Assembly: GCA_034440615.1 (NCBI GenBank) | Contig: JAOTOM010004957.1 | Span: 62,001 to 126,000, forward strand | DNA: 64,000 nt | From: Ashinkailepas kermadecensis | Taxonomy: Eukaryota; Arthropoda; Thecostraca; Neolepadidae | Direction of reading: 5' to 3' | In this document: positions 45,832-56,890 of the stretch, piece after piece | Layout: each line of letters begins with the position of its first letter | Numbering within the stretch: position 1 is the first letter of the stretch | Position numbers and translations under genes: made by a program | The notes under the pieces: generated by a model | Told to the model about the DNA's origin: nothing | The model's input: only the letters and a program-made list of their open reading frames with translations | The model's database searches: none

Positions 45832-46040
45832 ATGACCAGCTCCAGCCAGACAGTCTACCGTCACTGTCATCAGATACAGAACACGAGAGGACACATGGCC
45901 AGCTCCAGCCAGACAGTCTACCGTCACTGCCATCAGATACTGGACACGAGAGGACACATGGCCAGCTCCAGCCAGACAGTCTACCGTCACTACCATCAGA
46001 TACTGGACACGAGAGGACACATGGCCAGCTCCAGCCAAGG
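45832..46040. repeat. 63-bp minisatellite, right block, about 3.3 copies
   Basis: Continuation of the array at 45095, in the same orientation and register once the insertion is removed. Ends at ccagctccagccaaggaac. Confidence 0.95.
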
Positions 46041-46125
46041 AACAACAAAATAATCGTCCACAGAAGGAGCGGCGGTCACGTCTTTCAGCCTAAACACCAT
46101 CACACCAGGGTGTGATGTGCATTTT

Positions 46126-46870
46126 TGGAATTGGTGGCAACGAGGAAGATGATGAGATGAAATCACCGGAGGAGATCTGCAATAAGCAGTTGATCACTAC
46201 AGACCGGTGAAGACTGACTGATGTGTTTCACTCACGGGAATATTTCGTCCTCGTGCTGAGCGAAAGCATAGTTCGCTTAGCCAAGCACCGTGATATTTCA
46301 AAAACCGAAAGCCGCGCTTTCGGCGATCTGAGAGTTTGAGTTCCTCCCGGAGAGATGATAGTTGTCGGCGATTTTTCTGATAATTGTTCGCTCATTGTAC
46401 AACATTTCCAGGGACGCCACCCAGGCCACAGTGTGTCGCCTATTGCACCACGCTTGTCGCCTATTGCGCACCCAGACTTGGACATAATTTATTGCTTTTC
46501 TGAGAGATGCGCGGCTGAATATGAAAGATGATTTAACTTCGTGAGCATTTCGTTTCGCCACCAGGGCTTCGACTTGAACAGTGATTGACACTTCTTTGGG
46601 GCATCGCATTAGAAGAATGCCTGTGATGGCATTGGGAGGAAGGCCAAGAAGGCTACGGCTAAAGAAATTATAACTTGTCAATATCACAACCGAATTTTAG
46701 CGGCACATGCGATGTTCGAATTTCTTGTCCGCAAGCTGATTTCAATCTTCCATTTCATCTTTGTTAGCAAAGAGAAAGTGCTGGAAGTTGCCGAGGCACT
46801 CTCCGGACGCTCCTCTTAGTCGTTGACCGTGAAATGGACCACGAGTTTGCGCATGTTTTCTACTGCCGAT
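46126..46870 (+). pseudogene. Decayed transposase-family protein (VGDFSxNYS family)
   Basis: One plus-strand frame with a few stops reads ITTDR (46193), then FVLVLSESIVRLAKHRDISK and ESRAFGDLRV, then PGEMIVVGDFSDNCSLIVQ (46340-46395), and near 46585-46840 HFFGASH-stop-KNACDGIG, RILAAHAMFEFLVRKL and FIFVSKEKVLEVAEAL. These blocks, in this order, are those of a large family of uncharacterised proteins common in invertebrate and fish genomes and usually taken to be DNA-transposon derived, with a PGEFIVVGDFSENYSF block and a later HFFATSHGKNACDGIGG block. The expected Trp before HFF and Gly before Lys are stop codons here. It is a relic. I do not trust my memory for the superfamily name. Confidence 0.72.
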
Positions 46871-47314
46871 CTGTGTACCTTGACAAGTATGTGAAGTATC
46901 GGGAAAAGGGGGTAAGTACGGGCGTGGGAGAGGGAAGTGCCTTCGCCCCCCCCCCACCCACAACTTTGAAACGTTGGATGGGCTTAACATTGACGGCATG
47001 GGCGTTGCGTGGTCGACTTAAAATTATCCTTGCTCCCCTAACTTTGAGACAACTCCTGCGCCACCGCGCGGTAATTGCATCAACAAAACCTCTCATTCGA
47101 ACAGATTGCTAGTACTTCAGAATAAATATTGAGATGAGCCCTGTCAAATAAAAAATTGCAAAAGTGGACCTTCCAATTGTTGCAATCTAGCGACGAAATT
47201 AGAAACGCAAACACTGTAGAAAAAATGGGGTTTCAACATCCGGAAGGTCGAGCGGGGCCGAGTTGGGCCGGATGGACTAAGGTCGCAAATCCACGAAGGT
47301 AGACACGCTTGAGG
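46871..47314. other. Unique sequence after the transposase relic
   Basis: Includes a C-run at about 46947-46957. A minus-strand frame through 46860-47096 is unremarkable. May include the rest of the decayed transposon. Confidence 0.4.
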
Positions 47315-47319
47315 GAAGT

Positions 47320-47390
47320 CGAGGTAGCTCAGTCTGTGGGGCGTTCGACTCCTGGTCGTAAGATCACGAATTTGAATACAACAACCGAAA
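47320..47390 (+). mobile_element. tRNA-like sequence, probable SINE head
   Basis: gtcgaggtagctcagtctgt followed by ggggcgttcgactcctggtc and cacgaatttgaatac resembles a D arm, anticodon arm and a degenerate B box. The acceptor ends do not pair. Followed by three diverged copies of a 34-bp repeat with gcgatcaatctgcgtgagat (47403-47505). No target duplication found. Confidence 0.4.
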
Positions 47391-47399
47391 GGATTCATG

Positions 47400-47510
47400 A
47401 GATCACCGGCGATCAATCTGCGTGAGATGTGGCAAGATCACCCGCGATCAATCTGCGTGGGATGTGCCGAGGTCACTCGCAAGCAATCTGCGTGAGATGT
47501 CGCGACGCTA
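47400..47510. repeat. 34-bp diverged repeat, 3 copies
   Basis: Copies contain gatcaccggcgatcaatctg and cgtgagatgtggc, with changes in each copy (cccgcgatcaatctgcgtgg; ctcgcaagcaatctgcgtga). Confidence 0.8.
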
Positions 47511-47691
47511 GAAGGACACCTGGCAGTGGGATGTGTCGCAAAACAACCCAATGCTCTTCTTCTTTTTCGCTTGAGCTTCGTCCTCGGTCGTAAATACGCG
47601 AAATAATCATCATCAGGTTCACGAACCTCGCCCTGTTCCATCAATTATCCTAGACAAGGCTAATGTCCAGCCAGAACCAAACGACTACATG

Positions 47692-47780
<89 letters not shown>
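47692..47780. repeat. (AT)n microsatellite, about 43 dinucleotides
   Basis: Almost uninterrupted ta repeats bounded by gtatgtatat and acctgatatatacc. Self-complementary, so able to form cruciforms. Confidence 0.97.
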
Positions 47781-47782
<2 letters not shown>

Positions 47783-48486
47783 GATATATACCTATGTGTG
47801 TGGGAGGTGCACCAGTGGCCATAGATAAAAGTATCGTGCCGCGAATTGAACCCGTTAACCGGTGTCACTGTGCAGCTCAGTTGGCCATACAGTGGGACGG
47901 CTGCCCAATAAAGAGGCCGCCATCTTTAACAACACCATCCGCGACAATCACCGTCTGCATAGCCGTCGTATTGCAGGGCGCTTGCAGGGCGCCTGTCTGC
48001 GCGTAATATGGTCCATGTATCACCATAGTCGGCGAGCCGGAGAGCCGCGAGACTCAGCAGATCGCTTTATACCGCGGCGCGTCTATGGCAGCCATATACA
48101 CCGAGTACTGGGCGTGCTGTACTCGAGGCTGGCGATAAAACGCTGCCCAGCAGTGGAACGGCGTGTTCGGTCGGCCATGTATCCAGTGTGCCGACTGAGC
48201 TTCAAGGGCAGTTCCTCCCACACCGCGAGTGTGAATGGATCCTGAAGTACAGAAAAAGTTCAGCCGCAGCTTTATATATTGCAAAGTTCAGGCGGAAAGG
48301 TTTGCGTACATCAGGATGCAGCCGCGTGTCCATTGTTTCGGACACTGAGCTTGATGCTCAGTCAGCACACCCAACGTGTAAACGTGGGAGCTTGCAGTTG
48401 CACAGGCGAATATTGGCATGCATGGCATTGACTAGCCTATTTAGAAAACTTGCTACTTTTGTTTGCAGCAGCAGCAGCTCTCATCG
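47781..48486. other. Unique sequence, no gene recognised
   Basis: Two overlapping frames of about 75-127 codons run through 47862-48284 on opposite strands. Neither has a recognisable domain. No RNA gene seen. Confidence 0.4.
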
Positions 48487-48580
48487 GCCTGCACGGAGAC
48501 CTGCACGGAGACCTGCACGGAGACCTGCACGGTGACCTGCACGGAGACCTGCACGGAGACCTGCACGGTGACCTGCACGG
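48487..48580. repeat. 12-bp minisatellite, about 8 copies
   Basis: Unit ctgcacggagac with ctgcacggtgac variants. Confidence 0.93.
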
Positions 48581-48659
48581 TGACAGGAGCCGGTAGCGAT
48601 GTGTCTCGGCGGGACACGGTCATGGGCGTAAGACGAGGCGACCGGCATGGTGGTCCGCA

Positions 48660-48750
48660 TAGTGACCTGCACGGTGGCCTGCACAGTGACCTGCACGGTA
48701 GCCTGCACAGTGACCTGCACGGTGGCCTGCACGGTGGCCTGCATGGGGAC
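48660..48750. repeat. 12-bp minisatellite, second block
   Basis: Units alternate ctgcacggtggc and ctgcacagtgac, a 24-bp step. Separated from the first block by 80 bp of partly related sequence, so the two are probably one array split by substitution or insertion. Confidence 0.9.
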
Positions 48751-48948
48751 AGCAGCAGGGAGCAATGCGTCAGGGCTGGACACTATCACGGCCCTAGGAG
48801 GTGGCGACCGGCACAGGTGGCAGCTGCGTCCACGACTCTGGCCAATCTTAGCATCTGGCGTATAGAACCTGCATGTGCAGGTGACTATCTCAAAATGGCA
48901 TGCGCCTCTTCCTCTCCCTCGCATCCTTTCGTCAACACACGGGGGAGA

Positions 48949-50485
48949 GCTCGGTCCCCGTCCCTGGTCACGGTGCTACATAGCTCGGTCCCCGTCCCTG
49001 GTCACGGTGCTACATATATCGGTCCCCGTCCCTGGTCACGGTGCTACATATCTCGGTCCCCGTCCCTGGTCATGGTGCTCCATAGCTCGGTCCCCGTCCC
49101 TGGTCACGGTGCTACATATCTCGGTCCCCGTCCCTGGTCACGGTGCTACATATATCGGTCCCCGTCCCTGGTCATGGTGCTACATAGCTCGGTCCCCGTC
49201 CCTGGTCACGGTGCTACATAGCTCGGTCCCCGTCCCTGGTCACGGTGCTACATATATCGGTCCCCGTCCCTGGTCATGGTGCTACATATCTCGGTCCCCG
49301 TCCCTGGTCATGGTGCTACATAGCTCGGTCCCCGTCCCTGGCCACGATGCTACATATCTCGGTCCCCCGTCCCTGGTCACAGTGCTACATATCTCGGTCC
49401 CCGTCCCTGGTCATGGTGCTCCATAGCTCGGTCCCCGTCCCTGGTCACGGTGCTACATATCTCGGTCCCCGTCCCTGGTCACGGTGCTACATATCTCGGT
49501 CCCCGTCCCTGGTCACGGTGCTCCATAGCTCGGTCCCCGTCCCTGGTCATGGTGCTCCATAGCTCGGTCCCCGTCCCTGGTCATGGTGCTACATATCTCG
49601 GTCCCCGTCCCTGGTCACGGTGCTACATATCTCGGTCCCCGTCCCTGGTCACGGTGCTCCATAGCTCGGTCCCCGTCCCTGGTCATGGTGCTCCATAGCT
49701 CGGTCCCCGTCCCTGGTCACGGTGCTACATATATCGGTCCCCGTCCCTGGTCATGGTGCTACATATCTCGGTCCCCGTCCCTGGTCACGGTGCTACATAT
49801 CTCGGTCCCCGTCCCTGGTCATGGTGCTCCATAGCTCGGTCCCCGTCCCTGGTCATGGTGCTCCATAGCTCGGTCCCCGTCCCTGGTCATGGTGCTACAT
49901 AGCTCGGTCCCCGTCCCTGGTCATGGTGCTCCATAGCTCGGTCCCCGTCCCTGGTCACGGTGCTACATATCTCGGTCCCCGTCCCTGGTCATGGTGCTCC
50001 ATAGCTCGGTACCCGTCCCTGGTCATGGTGCTCCATAGCTCGGTCCCCGTCCCTGGTCACGGTGCTACGTATCTCGGTCCCCGTCCCTGGTCATGGTGCT
50101 CCATAGCTCGGTCCCCGTCCCTGGTCATGGTGCTCCATAGCTCGGTCCCCGTCCCTGGTCACGGTGCTACATATATCGGTCCCCGTCCCTGGTCATGGTG
50201 CTCCATAGCTCGGTCCCCGTCCCTGGTCATGGTGCTCCATAGCTCGGTCCCCGTCCCTGGTCACGGTGCTACATATATCGGTCCCCGTCCCTGGTCATGG
50301 TGCTCCATAGCTCGGTCCCCGTCCCTGGTCATGGTGCTACATAGCTCGGTACCCGTCCCTGGTCATGGTACTACAAAGCTCGGTCCCTGTCCCTGATCAT
50401 GGTGCTACATAGCTCGGTCCCTGTCCCTGATCATGGTGCTACATAGCTCGGTTCCCGTCCCTGGCCACGGTGCTACATAGCTCAG
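48949..50485. repeat. 34-bp minisatellite, about 45 copies
   Basis: Unit contains gctcggtccccgtccctggt and cacggtgctacata. Three variable sites (cacgg/catgg, ctaca/ctcca, tagct/tatct/tatat) recombine freely, with multi-unit blocks repeated. The 3' end (50340-50485) is more diverged. Confidence 0.96.
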
Positions 50486-52365
50486 GTCCCCGCCCCCACT
50501 TGACGGTGGTACACAGAGATGACAGGCCGGCGGGGTGACAGATGCGCAAACGGTCAACTCAAGATGGCTCGTAGGCAGCCGTCGGAAATTGGACGACCTC
50601 GACGGGGTCAGGAAGTGAGCCGCCTTCTTGTAGCATAACCCGGAGGTTTCCGATCACGTGACCTGAATATCTGACACGTCACCGACAGACTCAGCAATGC
50701 GCCACAAGGCGGTGCAGCCATCTACCACACCATCTCACTCTAAGTTCTCTCCATTGACAATGGTTGATGTGGTGGTGCTTAAGGTGTGGACAAGTGAGAG
50801 TAAATGACGCACAGATTCTTCCGCGCATATCGTGCCTTCATTTGCAAGTTTGGCAGCGTGTGCATACACTACCTTGAAGCTCACAGCATTTCATCAAAAT
50901 GAACATATCGAAGGCATTTTCGCAAAGCTTATCACGTCCTGCAAATACGATGAACGTAAGCTCAGGCGCGCATCTGAGGAAAGAGGCTCCGCAGGTGTAG
51001 GGGAAAGTGAGGTCAGTTGAGCCTACAGGTAAGTTGAGCCCCCTCATTATCCGACCTCCTATTGTGTCACGAGAACTTATAAGCCAGCTGCCGGCGCTTC
51101 GAAGACATTGTCCATTTTTCGCTGGGCGGGGATTCGGCAATGGTAGATATCTGGCTAACCCGGAACAAAGATATGATTTTAAGGTCAGAAGTAATTTTTC
51201 CTTGACTTGGCGGTGTTTTTCTTTTTTCCTTAATTGGTATCAGGCAGGCTGCGGATCATAGCACACAATCGTAGGCATGTGCTTTCTCTTGATATCCACT
51301 CAAGCCACTTTGGTGTGGGATGATCAAGAGATGGGAAGTCATGTCTTATCTGAAGTGAGGTGGGTATGGGGCTAGTTGAGCAATCGCGACCGGGGAAAGA
51401 TGAGCCGTGGATGAGCCGTGGCCTATTAATATGTTGCGAGCTGCTGATGTTTTTCTCATGAAACATGACATAAATTGGCATGAAATTCTTTTTCAGCCTA
51501 TTGGTGTTGAACAGACCTTTATGTCATAAATTATGGTGTAGCAGTACCAAATAAAAGGTGGGTGAAAATCAAGATCGAAGTATATTACGCGGTATTTTGA
51601 TAGCTTTCATGTTTTTCTACCAGAACACGTGAGGTGACAAAAAGTGACAATGGACAGTCTGCAACACTAAAAGTGACGCTTCCCATTAGTCGCAACAGCA
51701 TTTGTTCACATCAATGAGGCTTGTGCTCAACTTACCCCACCACCAAGATCAACTTTCCCATGCCTGTTGTCAGTTGGGTCGAGGGCGATACGTCAGAATA
51801 ACTAAAAATATAACTGATTTATAATTGTTTGATAAAAATCTTTACGCGACTCTTTGGGCCCAACATACCATCCTTTCAGAATATGGGCACAAATAATCCA
51901 TCTGTTTCACCATATGCGCTTAAGGCCCTCTCAAGCAAAACTTGTCTCAACTTACCTCGATCCCACATACATTCACAAAACTCTGTGTGACGATGTCAAA
52001 TGCATGCATACGTAACGTTAATAACCATTCCTTCCTGTAAAAGTGCACTGTTTTGCACCGTGCTCTTCAGCCGACATGTAGCCACACAAATAAAAATAAT
52101 TTCTCTGAAAATAGTTCAATTCGGTTAAATATAGGCATCAAGGCATCGAAGAAACCACTTGCGCACCAGCTACCTTTGGCGGTGGCCAGGTAATACGTCA
52201 GTTCTTTCAAGCATTATTCCAGGACAGAAAAAGGAGAATACGAAATGTCTTTTGATAGCGATAAATACACTGCCCGGCATTATGTTCGCCTTGTCAAATT
52301 TTGTGATTCCTCCACATGAGGTAAACCGAAAACTATGTGAGATATGGTCCCATATCAACTCCTTG
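50486..52365. other. Unique stretch, possible old DNA transposon
   Basis: From about 51000 to 51965 the motif gaggtNagttgag recurs: gaggtcagttgag (51010) and aggtaagttgagcc (51030) forward, and reverse complements ctcaacttacccc (51727) and ctcaacttacctc (51944). The outward inverted arrangement suggests a DNA transposon with subterminal repeats. Plus-strand frames (for example 50832-51020 and 51007-51261) are short and unassigned. No host gene seen. Confidence 0.3.
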
Positions 52366-53575
52366 TAGAATAGCGCCAGTTTGTGTGTGATAGCTTCGTT
52401 CACTTCCTTCATCCGGTGACGTGTTGCACGTGTAGAATAGCACCAGTTTGTGTGTGATAGCTTCGTTCACTTCCTTCATCCGGTGACGTGTTGCACGTGT
52501 AGAATAGCGCCAGTTTGTGTGTGATAGCTTCGTTCACTTCCTTCATCCGGTGACGTGTTGCACGTGTAGAATAGCGCCAGTTTGTGTGTGATAGCTTCGT
52601 TCACTTCCTTCATCCGGTGACGTGTTGCACGTGTAGAATAGCGCCAGTTTGTGTGTGATAGCTTCGTTCACTTCCTTCATCCGGTGACGTGTTGCACGTG
52701 TAGAATAGCGCCAGTTTGTGTGTGATAGCTTGGTTCACTTCCTTCATCCGGTGACGTGTTGCACGTGTAGAATAGCGCCAGTTTGTGTGTGATAGCTTCG
52801 TTCACTTCCTTCATCCGGTGACGTGTTGCACGTGTAGAATAGCGCCAGTTTGTGTGTGATAGCTTCGTTCACTTCCTTCATCCGGTGACGTGTTGCACGT
52901 GTAGAATAGCGCCAGTTTGTGTGTGATAGCTTGGTTCACTTCCTTCATCCGGTGACGTGTTGCACGTGTAGAATAGCGCCAGTTTGTGTGTGATAGCTTC
53001 GTTCACTTCCTTCATCCGGTGACGTGTTGCACGTGTAGAATAGCGCCAGTTTGTTTGTGTGTGATAGCTTGGTTCACTTCCTTCATCCGGTGACGTGTTG
53101 CACGTGTAGAATAGCGCCAGTTTGTGTGTGATAGCTTGGTTCACTTCCTTCATCCGGTGACGTGTTGCACGTGTAGAATAGCGCCAGTTTGTGTGTGATA
53201 GCTTCGTTCACTTCCTTCATCCGGTGACGTGTTGCACGTGTAGAATAGCGCCAGTTTGTGTGTGATAGCTTCGTTCACTTCCTTCATCCGGTGACGTGTT
53301 GCACGTGTAGAATAGCGCCAGTTTGTGTGTGATAGCTTCGTTCACTTCCTTCATCCGGTGACGTGTTGCACGTGTAGAATAGCGCCAGTTTGTGTGTGAT
53401 AGCTTCGTTCACTTCCTTCATCCGGTGACGTGTTGCACGTGTAGAATAGCGCCAGTTTGTGTGTGATAGCTTCGTTCACTTCCTTCATCCGGTGACGTGT
53501 TGCACGTGTAGAATAGCGCCAGTTTGTGTGTGATAGCTTCGTTCACTTCCTTCATCCGGTGACGTGTTGCACGTG
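52366..53575. repeat. 67-bp minisatellite, 18 copies
   Basis: Unit contains tagaatagcgccagtttgtg, tgtgatagcttcgttcactt, ccttcatccggtgacgtgtt and gcacgtg. The end acgtgttgcacgt is a palindrome with a 3-nt centre. Copies are nearly identical (cttcg/cttgg the main variant; one unit has a 4-bp gttt addition at about 53050). Confidence 0.96.
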
Positions 53576-53662
53576 CGTCATCCGGTGACGTGTTGCACGT
53601 GCGTCATCCGGTGACGTGTTGCACGTGCGTCATCCGGTGACGTGTTGCACGTGCGTCATCCG
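53550..53662. repeat. 26-bp minisatellite, about 4 copies
   Basis: Unit cgtcatccggtgacgtgttg plus cacgtg. It is a truncated version of the end of the 67-bp unit, so a second, shorter amplification has started at the array edge. Confidence 0.93.
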
Positions 53663-54167
53663 GGGACGTCACGTGAACATCGGAGGTGAGAGACTGGACG
53701 ACTGTAGAGCAATTCAGTCCGCCGTACGTGCCCAACAGTAGAAAAGGCTAATTCCCTCCACTTATCGTGCCCGACACATTACTGGAGGACGAAATATACA
53801 CGCGCACTGGAACGACAAATAATATTATAGCGTACATATATTCAAATTACCCGCCGAAACGTTGTCAGATTCAAGCCAACATTTGCCCTGAACGCAACAC
53901 AATATTAGTGCAATCTAACATTTCAGTACATGCTAGCAATGGAATGCAAACTGGCGTTAAGAAAACAATAATATTGCTGTGCTAATTGATGTCTCATTGC
54001 GATCACTTACACCCCGATTTGCCCGGCATTCCCATACCTGGCAATCTCAGGTTGGCATTGGGAACTGCCTTAATTATTCACGGCTGTCTCGCCGATGCTA
54101 TCGTTCCCGACGTCTCCATGCACCGGCGAGTGATCGGCCAGAATGTCAGTAACTTCCAGGTGGGCCA
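53663..54167. other. Unique spacer, no gene seen
   Basis: AT-rich. A 465-codon frame starts at 53986 and enters the 24-bp array. Its first 60 codons (for example LGTALIIHGCLADAIVPDVS) are unrecognised. Confidence 0.4.
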
Positions 54168-55295
54168 GACACCTGATGCACTGACCCAGCCGACACCTGA
54201 TGCAGTGACCCAGACGACACCTGATGCAGTGACCCAGACGACATCTGATGCAGTGACCCAGACGACACCTGATGCAGTGACCCAGACGACATCTGATGCA
54301 GTGACCCAGACGACATCTGATGCAGTGACCCAGACGACACCTGATGCACTGACCCAGACGACATCTGATGCACTGACCCAGACGACACCTGATGCACTGA
54401 CCCAGACGACACCTGATGCAGTGACCCAGACGACATCTGATGCAGTGACCCAGACGACACCTGATGCAGTGACCCAGACGACATCTGATGCAGTGACCCA
54501 GACGACACCTGATGCAGTGACCCAGACGACACCTGATGCAGTGACCCAGACGACACCTGATGCACTGACCCAGACGACACCTGATGCACTGACCCAGACG
54601 ACACCTGATGCACTGACCCAGACGACACCTGATGCACTGACCCAAACGACACCTGATGCAGTGACCCAGACGACACCTGATGCACTGACCCAGACGACAC
54701 CTGATGCAGTGACCCAGACGGCACCTGATGCAGTGACCCAGACGACACCTGATGCAGTGACCCAGACGACATCTGATGCAGTGACCCAGACGACACCTGA
54801 TGCAGTGACCCAGACGACACCTGATGCAGTGACCCAGACGACACCTGATGCAGTGACCCAAACGACACCTGATGCAGTGACCCAGACGACACCTGATGCA
54901 CTGACCCAGACGACACCTGATGCAGTGACCCAGACGACATCTGATGCACTGACCGAGACGACACCTGATGCAGTGACCCAGACGACATCTGATGCAGTGA
55001 CCCAGACGACACCTGATGCAGTGACCCAGACGACATCTGATGCACTGACCCAGACGACACCTGATGCAGTGACCCAGACGACACCTGATGCAGTGACCCA
55101 GACGACACCTGATGCAGTGACCCAGACGACACCTGATGCAGTGACCCAGACGACACCCGATGCAGTGACCCAGACGACATCTGATGCACTGACCCAGACG
55201 ACACCTGATGCAGTGACCCAGACGACACCTGATGCAGAGACCCAGACGACACTTGATGCACTGACCCAGACGACACCTGATGCACTGACCCAGAC
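54168..55295. repeat. 24-bp minisatellite, about 47 copies
   Basis: Unit gacacctgatgcagtgaccc plus agac, with acacct/acatct and cagtg/cactg variants. In one plus frame it reads as the eight-residue repeat TPDAVTQT; two minus frames are open as well over more than 370 codons. Most differences between copies change the amino acid in the plus frame (P/S, V/L), so I see no sign of coding constraint. Confidence 0.96.
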
Positions 55296-55651
55296 GAGAA
55301 CGGCGTGCCCTACCCACTGCGCCCCGTCCCGCTGGTTTCCTCACTCACACGAAGTGCTGCTGCAGGGGAGGAAGCGACCGTGACGCTGGCAGCACCTGTA
55401 AATGGCTTCAACAGTATCTTAGATACTGATACCGTGATACCACGGTGCGGATGGGCTGTCGTTACCAATGCCATTTATTTATTTATATCTAGCTATGTCG
55501 GCTATTCCTAACATATGGAGAACGTAATGCACCCTGTGCTGGTGTTGTCCTTGGCAATCTTGGTGCTGCGTTATAGTTACACACATGGTATTACGATTCT
55601 ACCAACAGACGCGTATTCCAAGCCATCAGCTCATAACACGAATTAACCCTT

Positions 55652-55683
<32 letters not shown>

Positions 55684-55949
55684 CTTCAAAATCGCCCATT
55701 ACCAAGCCACAATCGTCACACCATCAGCTGTAACCCCCACACAACAGGAGCTGAGTGATTTGCTGATTCAGACTCCCCAACCAGTCCTTATCATTAAATT
55801 CTTGGCTTTGAGTGGTGAAAATATCATTTTTTTTGGTTCATCCAATGCATTTTTGGTTGCTGAAGGGAGTCCCCTTCCCTTGGTTGCGCCTCTGGTCATG
55901 TTTATCCTGGCCAGTACAATTTCACAGCTTGCTAAGCATGCTTAGAGAG
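55296..55949. other. Unique sequence with a (TA)n tract
   Basis: (TA)n at about 55652-55682. No recognisable gene. The downstream side borders the Penelope-like relic. Confidence 0.45.
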
Positions 55950-56890
55950 ATTGTGTGAACCAGTGTTGCTGTACCCGTTGCTAACTAACATTTGACGCAC
56001 CCTTCGCGACTCGAGATGCACGAGTAAGCAGGTAGAGCAGTGGACTACAGGCCCATAGGCGCACCGGAGGCCCCCCTCCCCATGAGACCAAAGTGCCCTT
56101 TTGGCCAAAAGTGCCCTTTGACCGAAAAGTGCCCTCTTGGCCGGAATGTCCCAAATTGAGCCCAAAAATCACCTGCCGTATGTGCCCCGCCTGTGCCAAA
56201 GGTGCCCTTTGGGCCCAAAACTGCCCTTTTGGCCTAAAAATGACATTCCCCTGTGCCCTTTCCTGTCTTATGCCTGTCCCAATTAGGTGCCCTTTTGATC
56301 TAAAAGTGCCCTGTGCCCTGCCCTGTACCCTGCCCTGTGCCTTGTGCTGTACCGTGAACTCTGCCCTGCCCTGTGTCCTGCCCTATGCCCTGCCTTTACT
56401 CATTTTTACTTTTACTTGTCCTTTTTACTTTTACATCAAAGGTAAGCGGGCAACCTTCATCTCACGACATAATGCATGCAGGCTGCATGTTTTTGGAAAT
56501 ATTATTGTAAATAGAAGGGTTCGGTGCTATAACATATAACGTGTCCCATGGAAAATTCACGCCCCCACCCCTACCCCCCGGTCAGCAAACCTTCCAGTGT
56601 GCCCCGGGCCGCAAAGTGTCCTTTTGTAGCCGGTCAAGTGCCCTTTTCGGTCCGGGCCCCCCCCCCATGGAAAAATCCTGGGTGCGCGCCTGACTACAGC
56701 TCGTCGGACGTATGACCAACTACGCTACGTTCATGGCCATCGGTACAGTCTCCGGCGCCGTTCATACATCGACCTAAATTAGTCGGCTTGCCGTACACAT
56801 CGGTCAGAAACGAACCGCTATCACCGTCGACAAGTAGATCAGGAAAAGGAAGCTTGTTGCTGACATTCATCTCCCTGGTGAGCATTATTC
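55950..56890 (-). pseudogene. Penelope-like element reverse transcriptase fragment, interrupted
   Basis: Reading the minus strand from 56885: REMNVSNKLPFPDLLV, then GSFLTDVYGKPTNLGRC, then ERSVV, then after a frameshift YVRRA. Beyond the inserted element the frame resumes as VVHCSTCLLVHLESRRV and RQMLVSNGYSN down to about 55990. This order (LPFLD-V, T-VY-KPT, RSV, RRA--HCST, RVR--L--NGY) is the C-terminal part of Penelope-like RTs. The N-terminal RT and the GIY-YIG endonuclease are not visible. The fragment is dead: frameshifts, a Leu-to-Pro change in LPFLD, and a 641-bp insertion (56051-56691). Confidence 0.8.
56051..56691. mobile_element. hAT-like non-autonomous DNA transposon
   Basis: Flanked by the identical 8-mer gactacag at 56043-56050 and 56692-56699. 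Deleting the element and one 8-mer joins the two halves of the Penelope-like reading at RRAVVHCST, which independently proves the boundaries. Ends are cataggcgcacc on the left and ggtgcgcgcct on the right (inverted, imperfect), each next to a C-run and an atg(g)-containing segment. The interior repeats gtgccctttt many times. An 8-bp duplication is the hAT signature; no transposase is present. Confidence 0.75.

Noticed and set aside
56015..56075. tRNA-Tyr-like D arm and anticodon region (ggtagagcagtggactacag)
   Set aside because: On the minus strand the same bases encode the Penelope-like HCSTCLLV block, and the apparent continuation crosses the hAT-like insertion boundary. The resemblance is chance.
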